The position numbers were made by a program, and so were the translations under genes. From NCBI GenBank assembly GCA_029783825.1, contig JAREIK010002629.1:237400-301399 (forward strand): a stretch of 64,000 nucleotides of DNA. Reading direction: 5' to 3'. The DNA is from Sapria himalayana. Taxonomy: Eukaryota; Streptophyta; Magnoliopsida; Malpighiales; Rafflesiaceae. Below, in pieces: positions 25,201 through 40,200 of the stretch. The notes beneath the pieces are model-generated. The model saw only the letters and a list, made by a program, of their open reading frames with translations. It did not search any database and had not been told where the DNA came from. Within the stretch, counting starts at the first letter, position 1, and the number at the start of each line of letters is the position of its first letter.

Positions 25201-28200
25201 GGTGGAGTGTTTTTATATTTTGTTTAAAAACGCAACCAATAAATAGTGTCAACAAATATGTTTATCTCTTATTTTTATTTTGCTTAAGACTTTCAAAGTC
25301 AAGTGTATTTCTTGAAAGCTTAAAGTTCTCATTGACTTTTTTGTGTTAGTGATCAATATGGATAGTTCAACCATAAATATGGTGAAGAAGTAATAGTTTA
25401 AAACATACTTTTTATGCTCCAATAATAATTAGCAAGTCCACTCATAAATGTTGCAACCCATGCTTTATATTTATTTATTTTTTTAGCATTTCTTTAAAAA
25501 CCATATTTAGCTTATAACTAATTTTTGCTATCAATATTAGATAACATAATTTTCATATATGCATTATGTGATTTTTTGAGGCAAAAATATTTTTTTTTAT
25601 TTTTTTGTTTATTTACTTTTACTGAAATATATCCATCCTAATATTTTATGCAATACACCTCATTTATATGTACTATTCTTGTTTTTCAATTTAGAAATCT
25701 TGTAATTTTTTTTCTCGATTCTCATATAGAGATGTCAAATGGGCTGTGTTGGACTGGCTCGGCATGGGTTTAGGTTGTCCAATCATGCCAGGCTAGGCAT
25801 GACCCTTCGGCACGGACGGTTTTTAACCATGCTGGGTCAGGCATGTACTGGATGGTTTAAAAAATTAAAAAAAAAATTTATTTATTTGTTTTTACTTTTT
25901 AATTTTTATGTAATTATATAATATAAATTAGATAATATTTAAAAATATTTAAATTATAAATTGTAAATTTTTGAATAATTATAAAGTTTATTTTTTTTAT
26001 GTTATTTTTTTAATTATGTATTAATTCAATTATAATTTATTAGAATTATATTTTATAATTTATATATGAAAATTGAATTAATTAAATATTAAATAATTAT
26101 AACTTATAGTTATATATGAATAAAAATTTAAATCGAATGAAAAATGAAAAAAAAATAAATATTGAATTTGAATTTCAAGTTTCAACTTTCAAAAAGCATT
26201 CATATTTCACAATTCACAACTAAAAATAAAATAAACAAAAAAATTCTTAAACATAAATGATAAAGTCACAAAGCCAAATGCCCAAACCAAAGTAAATACA
26301 ATGTAAATAAAAATGAGTATAAAATATTGAAATTAAAAATCAGAATTAAGCATAATTCATAAGCATAAATATAACTATAACATAAGCGTCGCTGTCAGCA
26401 TGTCGCAATTCCATAATTATTAATCGTCAGACATCAAGTGACTATCTCATCAATCGTTTATTATCGTATAATTATTATCCTCAATTTCAATATCAAAATC
26501 ACTATTATATGGATCATCATCAGTAATTAATTTCTCCGCTTTCGCTTTAGTTCCAGGCCAGCATGATCCCCGATGTTAAAGCTCGAATCCTCCCAATCTT
26601 TCATGCATGCTAAAGCCTCAATAATATATGAACGTAATCTCGATATCCTATCCGAAATTATATTTACTACAACAGAAAAAGTAGACTTTGGTGCTACGCT
26701 CGACACCTGAGGAGTCAATAGATTCCGTGTCATCTTAGATAGCATTGGAAATGCGGACTCGTATGATTTTTATCACTATAATATATCAAGATTTTTAATA
26801 TCAGAATGTAATAGAATTGAGTAATAATCAGTATTTAAGTACCGAGAAAGCTCGTTCTTATTCGATGGTCCACCCCATCGTTTCTCGCTCGCTAACTGAA
26901 TAAAAAAATTGTCATCTCCAAATACTAATATCATCATACATAATATCATAATATATGAAAAGATCAGTCAATTTCTCGTGAATAAACTATTCAGGTGAGC
27001 CTTTCAGTTTTATGCACTAGGAAATATAAGTCAAAATATTATCTATCCCCTTCACCTTAACCCTAGGGTTTATGTATGCAAAGAGACAATAAAGAAATGG
27101 AATGATGGACCAGTACTTTAAGTACTTGGTTTTCATCTTTATAATCATACGACTAAGTGTCAGGTCAGCTTGATACTTCCCAAACATGCTATTAATATTG
27201 TATATGTACCTGAGTACAATGTAAGTTATGGGAGTATAAACTGACGAACATATATTTGTCATGTTATAAAAAATCTTCAGGAATTTCATAAATGAAATTT
27301 CTGAAGCCCAGTTAGTGTCGTCAATAATAAGCTTGTCACTCTTATTATTGACGTAGTTGAATATCATGTGTTCGTATCCAATACATGATTTCAATATCAG
27401 ATATGTGTAATTCCAACGGTGTCTCACATCCGATTGGAATTTCTTCTTCTTAAGATTCATAGATAAACATAGATAACCGAACTTCTATTATTTGCGAGGT
27501 GTGTGATTGTATTTTAGTGAGTTACGTATATTTTTCAATGCGGGATAACACATTTTTATCCTTGCTTGTAAATCAAGTTAATCGCGTGATACATGCTTTT
27601 GATATGAAAAATTTTTCTTAATGGTCTGTCTCTAATATTCCTAACAAACATGTTTATCGCTACTTTATTATTAGATACGTTATTGAATATGATACTAAAA
27701 ATTTTATTGTGAATTTTATATTTTCTAAAGAATTTTCATCATATACTCAAAAATGACCCAGCCATCATTAGGATGGAGAATCTTAGAAAATCCTAAAATT
27801 TTTTTATTTAGAGTCTATTTAAAATCTACATAGTGGGCAATAAGACATGCATAAGATGCATCGTGACTAGTCTAGATATCAGACGTCATAGACACTATTT
27901 CACTATATGTCCTAAATTTATTAATTATTATTTATTTTTTTAACTTATAATATTTTAGTATGTCGTTCCTAGATGTAGACCTAGGAATCATACGATAAAC
28001 AAACTGAATATATGTCTGTGTGATGCTCACTACTCTTGGATCTTCCGAAAATCTGATTGGGAGGTACATCATGATGATAAGTTTGGCCATGTCATTCCTA
28101 GCCAACTCGCTGTAATATATGAAAAGGATTAACCTTGACTAAACTGGATTCAGTCTCAAAAAATGTACTGCTGAGTTGAGTTTGCTTAGGATCTAATGCA

Positions 28201-31200
28201 CTATATTTTTTGATGCATATTTTGCCATCCCTCTTAAGGTGCCCAGTTCCTAACGCACTTTTAAAAGTTAAAATTTTCTTACAATATTTATATTGTGCCG
28301 TTTCTTCTTCCTCATCCCTACTATTTTTTTTTTATTATATTAAAATGAGTCTAAACTACATAAGTCTTCCTAATTTTTTATTTTTTAGATATTTAGGTTG
28401 AGATGACCGGAGAACTAAAGTTTTAGTAGTTTTGGACATTTGTGTAAGATTTTTATTTTCTAAATTTAAATTAATTTTATTAGTATTTATCATTTTTTTT
28501 GATTTTTTTAGAAAAGATGGTAGATTTTAGAGTAGAGAGAGCGAGTGTGTGTGAAAGTAAAAAATTAATTATTTTAAATATTATGTCAATACTTTAAAGT
28601 TAACAAAATAAAAAAAATAGAAATATCCGTAAATTAGTATAAAAATAAAGTATGTGCACCACAAATTCAACTTCAAAAGACCAATACAAATACCAACTAA
28701 AGCTTAGCACGACTGAATTGTGCCGTGCCAGGCCGGCCCGACCTGATCCGTTTGACATCTCTATTCTCATACAATGTGATTCATTGATAAATTTTTCAAT
28801 AAAAAAAAACTTCACACGTGTTTAAGGGATGCTTTTATATTATGATAGTGAGGAAGATAACTATGTTTCTTTATTCAATAATTATGTTTCTCTATTTAAC
28901 AATCATGTTTCTCTATTCAACAATCATGTTTTCTCTATTTTATGATCCATTTGTTTTGCTATATTTATAATATTATGTAAGAAAAAATTATCAATTTTAT
29001 ATATTTAATTATGCAAGGATATGTATGAATGAGTAATGTCTTGTGTTAGATTAGTTCAAGGTATCACTTATGAATTATTTATAGTTGTGGGACTATATTC
29101 ATTATTATTACTTTGTTTTTATATTTTTATACTAATCATAAATGAATTGATAAGAGACCTCCAGAAATATATCATTTGATATATATTATTTGTAGATAAC
29201 AAATTATTAGTTGATGAGTTAAATCATATTAAGAATGATGATGACATACTAATCAAAATGATGAGATAAGAAGAATTAAATATCAATTATTTTAAGTGCA
29301 AAGGTTTTATATTAAGTGAAAATAAGGAGATTCACAAAAATATATCTCATAGGATTAAAGTTAGATAATATCAAATGAAAAGTTGTATCATAGATTTTTT
29401 ATGATAGGTGAGTACAAAATAGATTAAAGAGAATTTTATAGAACTATAAAACTAATTATTTTGTATGTAAATGTTCAATTGTCAAGATATAGTATGTGTG
29501 GTAATATTAAGAAGGATAAATATAAATATTAATTAAAAAAGAAAATTAAAATAACTTTTTTAGATGATATGATAAAGAGTAATCGACATGATGGTCTAAC
29601 TAGGTCCAACATAGATCTACTAGTGCATACATGTTAGGAAATGCGAGATTATTTGGGTGAAATGAGAAAAAAAAAAACTAGAAATATACATATGAAAAAT
29701 TAAGTAGAAATTATAAATAAAAATCTAATAATTAAAGAGTTGAAAGTAAATATAATTTTTAATATAGTTGATTGAAAAAATATGATCCATACAATTGATT
29801 CTAAGTTGTTGAGATAAAACTTGGTTAATGATGATAGATTATGTAATTTTACATGCACATGATTGTTTGGACCAAGATAATATTCTTAAAAGTTTATTGT
29901 TTGGACCAAGATAAAACTTAGTTATGATATTCAAAATCATAAGTTTATGTTGAGTTTTCAAATGTTTTATGATGATATTTTATAGTTTTCATGCTACATT
30001 CAATTTTTTGAACGTGTTTGAAAGTAATCCATTTAATTGTAATCATGTTTTCATTTAATTTAAAAACATAAATTTGAAAGGGTAAGATTATGCTCCACAA
30101 CAAATTATAAAATAGTCTCAATTCATTTTATGTTTGATTATGCTCCACCACAAAATTGGAAGGGTTAGATTATGCTCCAAAACTAATCGTAATCAAGTAA
30201 TATTTTGAATTTTTTCTTTGTTTCTAGGTTATCTCAAAAAGTGTTTGATTTAATAGAGTTCACATAAATGAATCTCATTTTCCTTAATTTTTGTTGACTC
30301 ATTTTTGAACTTTTCATTCATGATGATTCAACTTATTTTTTTAATGACACTTGTGTATTTATGGTTTTAAAATGCATGTCTTGGAGTAGATGTAAATGTC
30401 TCAAATGGGTTGTGCCGACACTATTCAACCATAGAAATAAGGAGCTTGACATGACCCAATGATTAGCAAAGTAACATGGTGTGTCAATTTGTGTCGAGCT
30501 GGATTGGGTTGCTCGATTAACTCGATATGACCCTTGCTAAAGGAAATGATCATGCTAGTCTTGACTTGGTAGCTATATTGGCTCAACTCATGCCTTGACA
30601 TAATCCGTGCCTTTGGCTCATGTTGAATGGATCCATCCCATGTTTGGTTTCTGCCGGGGTGAAGAGGGGCTAGGCTAAGTTGCAAGGATAGGACCTGACA
30701 ACTAGGTTCATGCTAAGTGGCTAAGCATAAGCTTGGCTTGTACCTAGATTGCCCTAGGCTCTAGTGGGTTGTGGGTAGTGGAAATGTTGTATAGCCATAG
30801 GCCCAACCCATAATGGATGTATTGCACAATACAAATTGTACAAGTCGTACTTGTACAATTAATAAAAAAATGAAAAAATAAAAAAAAATGAAAAAATAAA
30901 TTATAATTTTTTTTAATTTAAAATAGAATAATATAGCACTAATATAAAATATATTAAAATTCCTTGAAAGCATAAAACAAATTAAAATTATATGCATATC
31001 GATTAATGAATATGGAATAAAAAAATATATAAGAAAAAATAATTTTTAAAATTTATATTGTAGTCAAAAGGCCCTGAATCATGATCATTCTATTTGGTTT
31101 TGATCTTGTTTAAATGTGTTACTATATATGATGCAAGATGGAAATATAATTTTCTATTTACTTTTATTTGGTTTTGATCTTATTTAAATGAATATCTATT

Positions 31201-34200
31201 TGGTTTTTATATATTGTTTAAATATATTACTAATATTTTAGATTCACCTAAATTTAATACAAGATATAATACTATTTACTTTACAAATAAACACAAGCTA
31301 CTCATATTGTAAACAATTTTTAAGAATCAAAAAATTAAAAAAATTTCATTATAATCATATTTATTTACTATTTTATTTATTTTATTAATCATAAAATAAA
31401 ATATAATATGGTAGTAACGAACATTAAATGTGTTCAATTTTAATAATATTTGTTATCAAATTAAATTTTTTTATGTTTGTTAATTTACATAAATTATAAT
31501 ATTCTTTTAATTTATTAGTTGTATAAATAAATTTTATTGAATGTTGAATATATTCTAATGAGTTAGAAATTCATTTTAAGTATATTTATACTATTAAGAT
31601 TATAATGTGACCATAGTTATGAAAGACACAAGATCCTTAAGGCACGAGTTGTTTTATGTAAGATGCACTCAATTATATATATATATTTTTTAAAATTATA
31701 ATCAAATATACTAATTCAAAAATACTCTTACACCTCTCTACTTGCCTATTGCACATAGTCCCTCGCCCCTCTTTTTGTAGCTTGTCGAGGAGCTTTTGGA
31801 GCTCGTCGAGGAGCTCCATGGAGTTCGACCAAGAGCTCTAGGAGTTTCATGGAGCTCGTTGAGCTCCATGGAGATTTTGATCGAGCTTTCTAGTCAAGTT
31901 TCTGGAGCTCGATTGATGACAACCTGCACGGAGGTTTGCCTGTGGAGAGCTTCACGCCTCAGGGAAGACATGCGCTTTTTTTGCTATCCGTGTGTTTGTG
32001 TGAACCAATGATATAAATTTCCGATATATCCATTGATATATCTCTGATATATCCATAAATTCTAAGTATCAATATATTCATTAATATCGATATATCTTAT
32101 TCTTAATTGGTGCTCATATACAAATATACACCGATATATCCGTAAAATCCAAGTACCGATATATCCATAAAAATCGATATTTTAATCCTCGGTCTGAACG
32201 ATCCTCGCCTCAGCCTAGGTGAGGTGCCACATCTACGCCTCGCCTGTCCCTCGCATGTGCCTGAGCTTAGGTGCATCTTTCACAACTGTGAATGTGATTA
32301 ATATCTACTATAAAATATGTTAGCTACTGTTACGAGATCATCTCTAATGGCTTTAATGAATAAATGTATTGTGGTAATATTATTTGTAGTATTATGAAAT
32401 ATGATACTATATGTTTAATTTGATATTTTATATTTTTGAAGGATAAGTCATTAGATACTTATGTATAACATGATTATTATGATTATGTAATATCTGCCGA
32501 GATCATAATATTTTCTTAGTTTTTTTTAGGTATAATCAACATAGTAATATCTTTTTGTATATAAGATAATTATTATGATTATGTAATATCTTTTCAAGGA
32601 TAGTCATTAGATATTTATATATAACATAATAGATGATGACATATGTGAAATATTTTGTATTGCGGGTAAATCATATATTGGATGTCACTGGTATTAATAT
32701 ATTTTGTTTTTAAAGATCTTGAATTATTAATTATTAAGTCAATCTAATTTAACATTTTTTATAAAAATAATTATGCACGTTAATCTAGAGATCATATATT
32801 ATGTAGGTGAACATATTTTTGCATAAAATATACTAGTCTATGATCTTTTAAAAATTTAAGTGGAAGAAATATACTAATAATTAATCTAGTTACAGGTTCT
32901 CTTGTAAACTCTTAGTTATAAACGAAGAGGATTGCTAAATCTGAATTAGATTCAAATTCAATGATTTAATGATTAAGCTAGGATTGCTTATAATCTAATA
33001 TATTAATTTTTTTGTGTATTGTTTAATGTGTCTACTTAAATATTCAATTTTATTGATAGTTTTGTAGTTATATATTTATTGTATAGTATTTATATTGAGC
33101 ACATTTTATTTAATTATATTAAATAAGTTCATACTATAGAAGTTCACCTTTTAATCTTAGATTTTTTAAGTACACGGAGAGACCTATCATTATGAGACGA
33201 ATTAGTTTCAGACATTTTAGTTGAATTATTATTATTTAAATTAAAATTATTCAAAATTATTATTTTATATTTATTAAATTCATTAATATTTATTTTATTT
33301 GAATGAGTTGAAATAGAATATTCTATTTTTTTTTTGTAATTCTTATGTAAAACGACAAAGATCTTTTAATGCATTTTATAGAATTAAATATTAGCCAACA
33401 CATTACTTTCAATGTTTTGTTTTACTACTGTTTGTTGGACATTGTCATCCATTAATCATGAATTGTTATAAAATAATAACTTATACATTTTAAAATATTT
33501 AATATTATAGAAATTTAATAGTAATAAAATTAAGAAAATAATACGGAGTAGAGTACATTAATAATTGATTTTGAGAATGAGAGACACTTAGAGAAAATTA
33601 GTGTTTGAAAAAAATTAACTACTTTACTATAAACACTTGGTGATATTTTAACGTACAAATATCTATTATTTTTCATAGCTAATATGCCTTTTAAAAAGAG
33701 TGAGACACTTGGTGATATTTAAAAGTGATTCTAATGAAAGTCATAGTTTTTTTTCTTTCTTATTAGGATAGAGGTGTCAAAGGGTTCGACATGGTCCGAG
33801 GCACAACTCGACTAAGCTATGTTGGCTCGAGGTACAACTCTTGCCATGCTAGGCTAGGGTAGGGGTGTCAAACGGGTTGGGCTGGTCCGGATCTAGTACG
33901 ACACGCTATAGTGATGTCCCCAGGTTGGCATGGCATGCTACAGTGCTCGGGTCGGCACGACATGCTATAGTGTTGTTCCCTGGCCTGTTGTACCATGCCA
34001 GGCAAGTGAGCATGGTACGCATGATCACACAGGATGTGGTCAATACGAGCCCGATGCTCGATAGGCAAGGCTCGTCGAGCCCCAAAAGGGAGAAGACGCG
34101 TGGCGGCATGCTGTCGAAACTTTTTTTTTTAAATTAGGGTTTTGTCCGACCCGAACCTGGCCGAACTCCACGAATTTTGGGCCGCGAGCTCATGCCGGGC

Positions 34201-37200
34201 CAGGCATGATAGCTTAGTTAAGTGACCTAAAACTGGGCTGGACCATACCAACCCGGCCCATTTGACACCTCTAGGCCAGGGGGTGCCATGCCTCGTGCTA
34301 GACCAAGTATGACCCGGCTGCTTGGCCTGAGGTACAGTCTAGTGGCACGGTTAGGTATTGTGCCCTGGAACTCAGGTTGAGTTCTGTTTTGGTCCAATCC
34401 AATCGCACCCGATTCACCCGCTTTTATTTAAGAAAGTAACTTTTTATTTTAAAAAAAAACTTTCCCCACTTTTTACACATGGTGGGATTTGTTAAAATTA
34501 TTGTCATGTGTTTGGCTCATGACATCCAGTGGAATTGTCTAGGTCCACGTGGACACAAACATGTGACATCGCTTTCCTTCTTGAGCTGAGTGCCCAAGTC
34601 GAGTTTGGGGCCCAAATTGAGCCAAGGCGAGCATGAGCTTTCCTTGGGCCTCGCCTGAACCTCCTAGAATCGACTTCTAGTCCCTACGGTCCAAAAAAAA
34701 ATTTAAAATGAGATGCATGTAGTCATAGGATGCACTCCCAATGGCAAGGGCAGAAAATTCGATGGTTGTCTGGTTTCTGTCCTAAATATTTTTAAAAAAA
34801 ATTTTAAAAAATACAAAAAATTATAATTTTTAAATTTTTTTAAATCTAAATAAATAAATATATATATTTTCTATCTCTCTATCTCACTTTTCACCTCACT
34901 CTCATCTCTTTCTCTATTCTATCTCCTTTCTCTCTCTCACTCACTCACTCTCTCTCTCGTCTCTCTCTCTCTCTCTTCTTGGAGTTTAGATTTTCTATAG
35001 CCTCTTGGTCTCAGGACTCGGGTGCAGATTGTGAACATCGGGCTTCTGCAATTAGTATTTCATAAACGACCAAACTTGTATTATTTTTTTAATTTTTAGT
35101 TATTTATTTTTAATTTTTATTAATAATTTAATATTAAATAATATTTAAATTAGAAAATAGAATTTAGAATATAATTAATAAATTAATAAAAATTTAAAAT
35201 GACAAATAGTGAATTTAATAATAACGAGATTAATATTAATATAAATATAGATATTTTTAATATTGATATTTTTTTCATATGACTGTGACCCAAACTCAAA
35301 CATATAAAAAATAAAAAATTAGAAGAAAATCTATAGTTTCAACTTATTTTAATATTATATAAAATAAAAATATTATGGGCGTCGATTAAGAATCGACATA
35401 ATGTAAGTACTGTAAGAATATATTAACCTGTAGGAGTGCATATGGGACTGTGCACCTAAAAATACATATCAAATAATATACCAAATAACATGGTGTATTA
35501 TATCATAGGCAAACCTAATTGAGAGGTGAAGTCTTTGAGGTTATATTTAGTTTAGCTCATATGTTGACTCCTTTCATTACTATAATGAGTTAGGAAGAGA
35601 AAACATAGTCAAACTGATCATCATGATAGATCTTCAAATTAAATTTTTAGAGGATCTAAAGGTAGTCAGTATTATACAGACCTATTTGTAGCTTGCATAT
35701 TATAGGATTCTTAGATACACTTCTAGGAACGACATATTAAAATATTATAAGTTAAAAAAATAAATAATAACTAAAGAATTTGAAAATATGGTGGCTTGGT
35801 ATCCATGACACTTGATATTTGGACTAATTGTGATAATGTATCTTATGCATATTTTACTATTCATTATGTAGATTCTAAATAAATATTAAAAAAAATATTA
35901 TGATTTTCAGAAATTTTTTATCTTTGTGATGATCTAGTCATATATGAGATATAATAAAATATTTAGAGAATATAATATTCAAAATAAAATATATAGTATT
36001 ATATTTGATAATGTATCTAATAATGAAGTAGTCATTCACATGTTTGTTAGAATCATTAGAGATGGACTATTATGAGATTTTTTATTTTAGATATATGTGT
36101 CATATTATTAACTTGATAATAAAAACGGGAATAAATGTTGTTTCTCACGCTTTAGAAAAAATGTGTAATTCACTAAGATATCTTTGGATGTCTAACAGAC
36201 AACCGAAGTTAGATAATTTCTGTTTGCCTGTGAGTCTAAAAAATAATTTCAAATGGATGTGAGCAATTGATAGAATTATACATTGATGTTTGAGTCATGA
36301 ATTGGATATGAATTCATGAAATTTAACTATGTCAATAGTAAGAGTAATGAACTTATTATTGATGATACTTATTGAGATATAAGAATTTTATTTATAAAAT
36401 TTTAAAATTTTTTTTATGATATGACGAACATGTGTTCGCCAATTTATACTACTACTACTTATATTATACTTAAGTGCATATGTAATATTAGTAGCATCTT
36501 TAGGAAGTTTAAAGATTACTCAACATTTAGTGACATGACTATTGAGATGAAAACAAAGTACTTAATGTATTAGTTTGTCATTTTATCTTTTTATTATTTG
36601 GTTGCCTGCATGGATCATAGCATTAAGGTGAAAGAAGTAGAAAATATTTTGACATACGTATCTTCATTCATGAATTATGAATACCAACTTGTATAGTTTA
36701 TTCATAATAAGTTGATTGAGTTATTTACATACTACGATATTAGGTATGATAGTAGTAATAGTCAGACTCTAAGTATGGACATGAATATATTATTCAGAGA
36801 TGATGACTTCTATATTTAGTTAGTGAGGAGGAAACGATTAGATGGATCATTGAATAGGAGCGAGTTGTCTCGGTACAAGAATTTTGATATTTAATAATGG
36901 TGGAAATCATATGAGTTTATCTATTTCGTATTGTTTTAAGATGATACTTGATCTATTGCCTCCTCTGGTATTGAGTATAATATTGAAGTCTATTTTTTTT
37001 ATTACAGTCAATGTGATTTTGGATAGAAGATTAAAATTATGGTTAGATATCATTGAGGTATTAGCATATATGAAATATTGAGAGGATTTGAGGTGGACAT
37101 CTAGGATTGAGATTGTGCTGAAACAAGAGTGAAGGAGTTGTTGGTAGATTATGACTCTGAGACTTTGAGGAGGTTGAGCTCATCACTAATGATTTTATTA

Positions 37201-40200
37201 GATGCTTATGCGATGATAATCAATTATATACTCATATTGATTGGTATTGGGATTGAGATATTGAGCTTGCATTATTATTTATTACGATTGAGATTTATTT
37301 CATTTTTTTTTTGTTGTAAGTTATGACTTTGTGTTTATTTATTTATTTTTGAATTGAATGATCATGAATATGTTTTTAATATTTTTAATTATTTATTATA
37401 TTTTGTCATTTGTGTTAATGAATTTATTTTTTTGTGATTTATCATTTATGTGAAATAAATAAATAAATAAATAATGTAATGTTGTTATGTCTTATGTCAC
37501 AATTAATCTAAATTTTAAATTTAAAATATGAAATTGAAAAAAAAAATTTAAAATAAATAATCTACAATTCCACAAACGCAATCATTGGTTGGTGGGGTAA
37601 TATCTAGGCCCGAATTGGTATGGTTGCCTTGCCACGGCCCGGCCCGGCCTGACTCATCCTGAACCAATGGCTGATAGGCTGGAATAATTGGGCTCGAACC
37701 TGCACGACCCTCCTGAATCCGGCTAGCCTCGGGCCGGTCATGCTATGTCGGGCCAGTCATTTTAAAGAGATATATATTCACCTAGAAGAGATTGGTTTTT
37801 CTAGTACAATTTATCATTAAAGGAAATATTTATTTACCTAAAATTATTTGATATTTATAAACCAAGACTCAATAAACTATTAAAGAGAAACTATTACGAA
37901 TAAAACATTTATTCTTAACAATAATTTATTATTAGATTATTGGCTTGTGGCCAATGAACAACAAATTATTTATAATCAAATGATTTTAATGTCATAATTG
38001 AGAATTTTATTTTATTTATGTTAAGTGTATTTTTGAAATAAAAACAACTATAAAAATTTTGGATTTCTAATTCTATTTGCAATTATGTGTAAATACGATA
38101 TAATAATATACAAATAAGAAATATAATTAATTATAACATTATTATAGTACAATGACTTTATTATTCATTAGATAACATAACAAACATAAAAAAATTATAA
38201 TGGATAAATATTATTGTAGATTCAATTTTTTTATTTATAGTTTTTTTTTGTTTCTTATATTATGGATGAGAGCATTCGACATGTGCAATCCTAATTTATT
38301 TTATCAATTAATAAATATATTTCATTATACTTATTTTTTCATTAGTTTTATATATTGGTGGAATATTTTTAGCATTGATATTATCATGATATCATATCCA
38401 AATTCTAAGGAGTGCAATTCATATGATTTCTAGAGAGAGAGAGAGCATTATACTATCATAATACAATGCATGTGTGCACTGTGTGCATTATTGAAGGATG
38501 AGAGCATCCGACATATACATTGTCTCAATTCATTTTATGTATTATATAAGTATATTTCATTATACTTATTTGTTCATGAGTTTTATTAATTGGTGGAATA
38601 TTTTTAGCATTGATATTATCATGATATCATAGTCAAACTTTAGGGAGTTCAAATCTTGTGGTTTCTAGAGAGAGAGAGAGCATTGTACTATTATAGTACA
38701 ATTCATGTGTGCACTCTGTGCATTGCTTATGGTTGAGAGTATCCAACATATGCATTGTCCCAATTCAATTTATCCATTATATTAGTATATTTCATTATAC
38801 TTTTTTTTTCATGAGTTTTATTTATTTATGGAATATTTTTAGTATTGATATTATCATGGTTGAGAGTATCCAAATTCTTGGGAGTGCAAACCATATGGTT
38901 TCTAAAGAGAGAGAGAGGGAGAGAGCACTGTACTTTCATAGTACATTGCATGTGGACACTGTGTGCATTGCCTGTGCCTGAAGAAGAAGGCACACAGAAA
39001 TAGTGTGCTTCCATTGTTCTTCATTGCACACCCATTGTGTGTGATGCTTATGGTGCATAAAAAGTGCACCATGTGTGTTAAGTGTGTGCTTGATGTGACG
39101 GGTGCAGCTAGGGTTTTGTGCTGTGCATTTGCATGAAAATAGTGGGTGAACATGTGTTCAAGTTGGTACAACAAGGGTTCCTTGCCCGTGGTGTTTCAAT
39201 GTAGCAAATGTTATGGTGCAAGTCCTAGGGTCATTGTGCTGCAGTCCTTTTTTGGGCATTGCCACGTGATTATAAGAACTTGTGTTTTGTCATGGAACTG
39301 AAATTATTGTCTCAAGTTTTTCTTAAAAAAAAAAATCCTACAATGTTTCACTTGTTTTGATTTTTTCGTTGCCACTCTTCCATTTAATGATTAGTAATGT
39401 CAGTTGAGTGGAAATGTATGTTTTGTAGGATTTTAATATTGATTTACAATCAAGTGACTGGAAAGATGGATTGTTAGATGAACCAGAAAATAACTCAATG
39501 GAAGAAGTTATGGAACCATCTTTTCTCGCAATGGATTTAAAGCTCGATCATAATATTCCTGTTAACTTGTAAGTCATTTTTGCATTGATTACTTCCAAGG
39601 CACAATCTTTCATCACAATTTTAATGCTTTTTGGGTCTTAATCTTTGTTGAACAACTATTTCTCAGCTCAGAAAAAAAATTATTCCACATGAAAGAGAAG
39701 GCTAATTATAGGGTAATAAAGAGGGGGCTCCCATCATATGTAGAGCATATTCAAATTGTGAGGTATTGACTGGCCCAGGCGGTCCATTTGCGGCATGGCA
39801 TGGTCTGGAACCATGCCTGGTGCTGGACCATGCCGCTCCATGGCACTATTCGTGACGTGTTGGTCCGGTGTGAGCCATACCTTGTGCTGGGCTAGGCACG
39901 ACTCGTGTGCTTGGCCTGGTGGCATGCTTCACCGGCCCGTGGCATGGGATGTGGGACTAGCTTGTGTATGGGTCACGGGTCAAATAAGCCATATCTTCTT
40001 TACGTAGCTGATTGTAATTGGCCTTCCACTTAATTCGGCCACCTGTTGCATTTTTACGCAATGGGCTCCAATAAGGATGGTCTGGCACTGTCCGGCACGG
40101 CCTGGCACGGCTTTGCACTCGGTTGTGTTGGGCTGGCCAGCCTGCACAGAATGGGAATCATACCATGCTGTGTCTGGTATTGCCTGGTGGTATGGCCATG

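Larger units (their letters stand above)
31612..32290. mobile_element. 679-bp TIR element of a second hAT-like family
   Basis: Left end CATAGTTATGAAAGA and right end (inverted) CACAGTTGTGAAAGA agree at 13 of 15 bases. The similarity continues loosely inward, with CTTAAGGCAC against GCTCAGGCAC. The flanks AATGTGAC (31,604-31,611) and AATGTGAT (32,291-32,298) form an 8-bp duplication with one mismatch. No transposase is present. The interior carries a GAGCTC-rich block (about 31,785-31,915) and a GATATATC-rich block. A stray end of the same type is visible near 44,890. Confidence 0.7.
33769..37770 (+). mobile_element. Old full-size hAT element containing a second hAT
   Basis: A left terminal repeat TAGAGGTGTCAAAGGG starts at 33,769. 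GC-rich subterminal DNA is interrupted by a 414-bp hAT and resumes at 34,282. A CT-rich 5' untranslated tract (34,860-34,975) and a forward transposase remnant follow, and a GC-rich right end (about 37,600-37,755) closes with GGGCCAGTCATTTTAAAGAGA, a worn TIR. No target duplication is certain. Without the insert the length is about 3.6 kb, like the other full copies. Confidence 0.72.
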
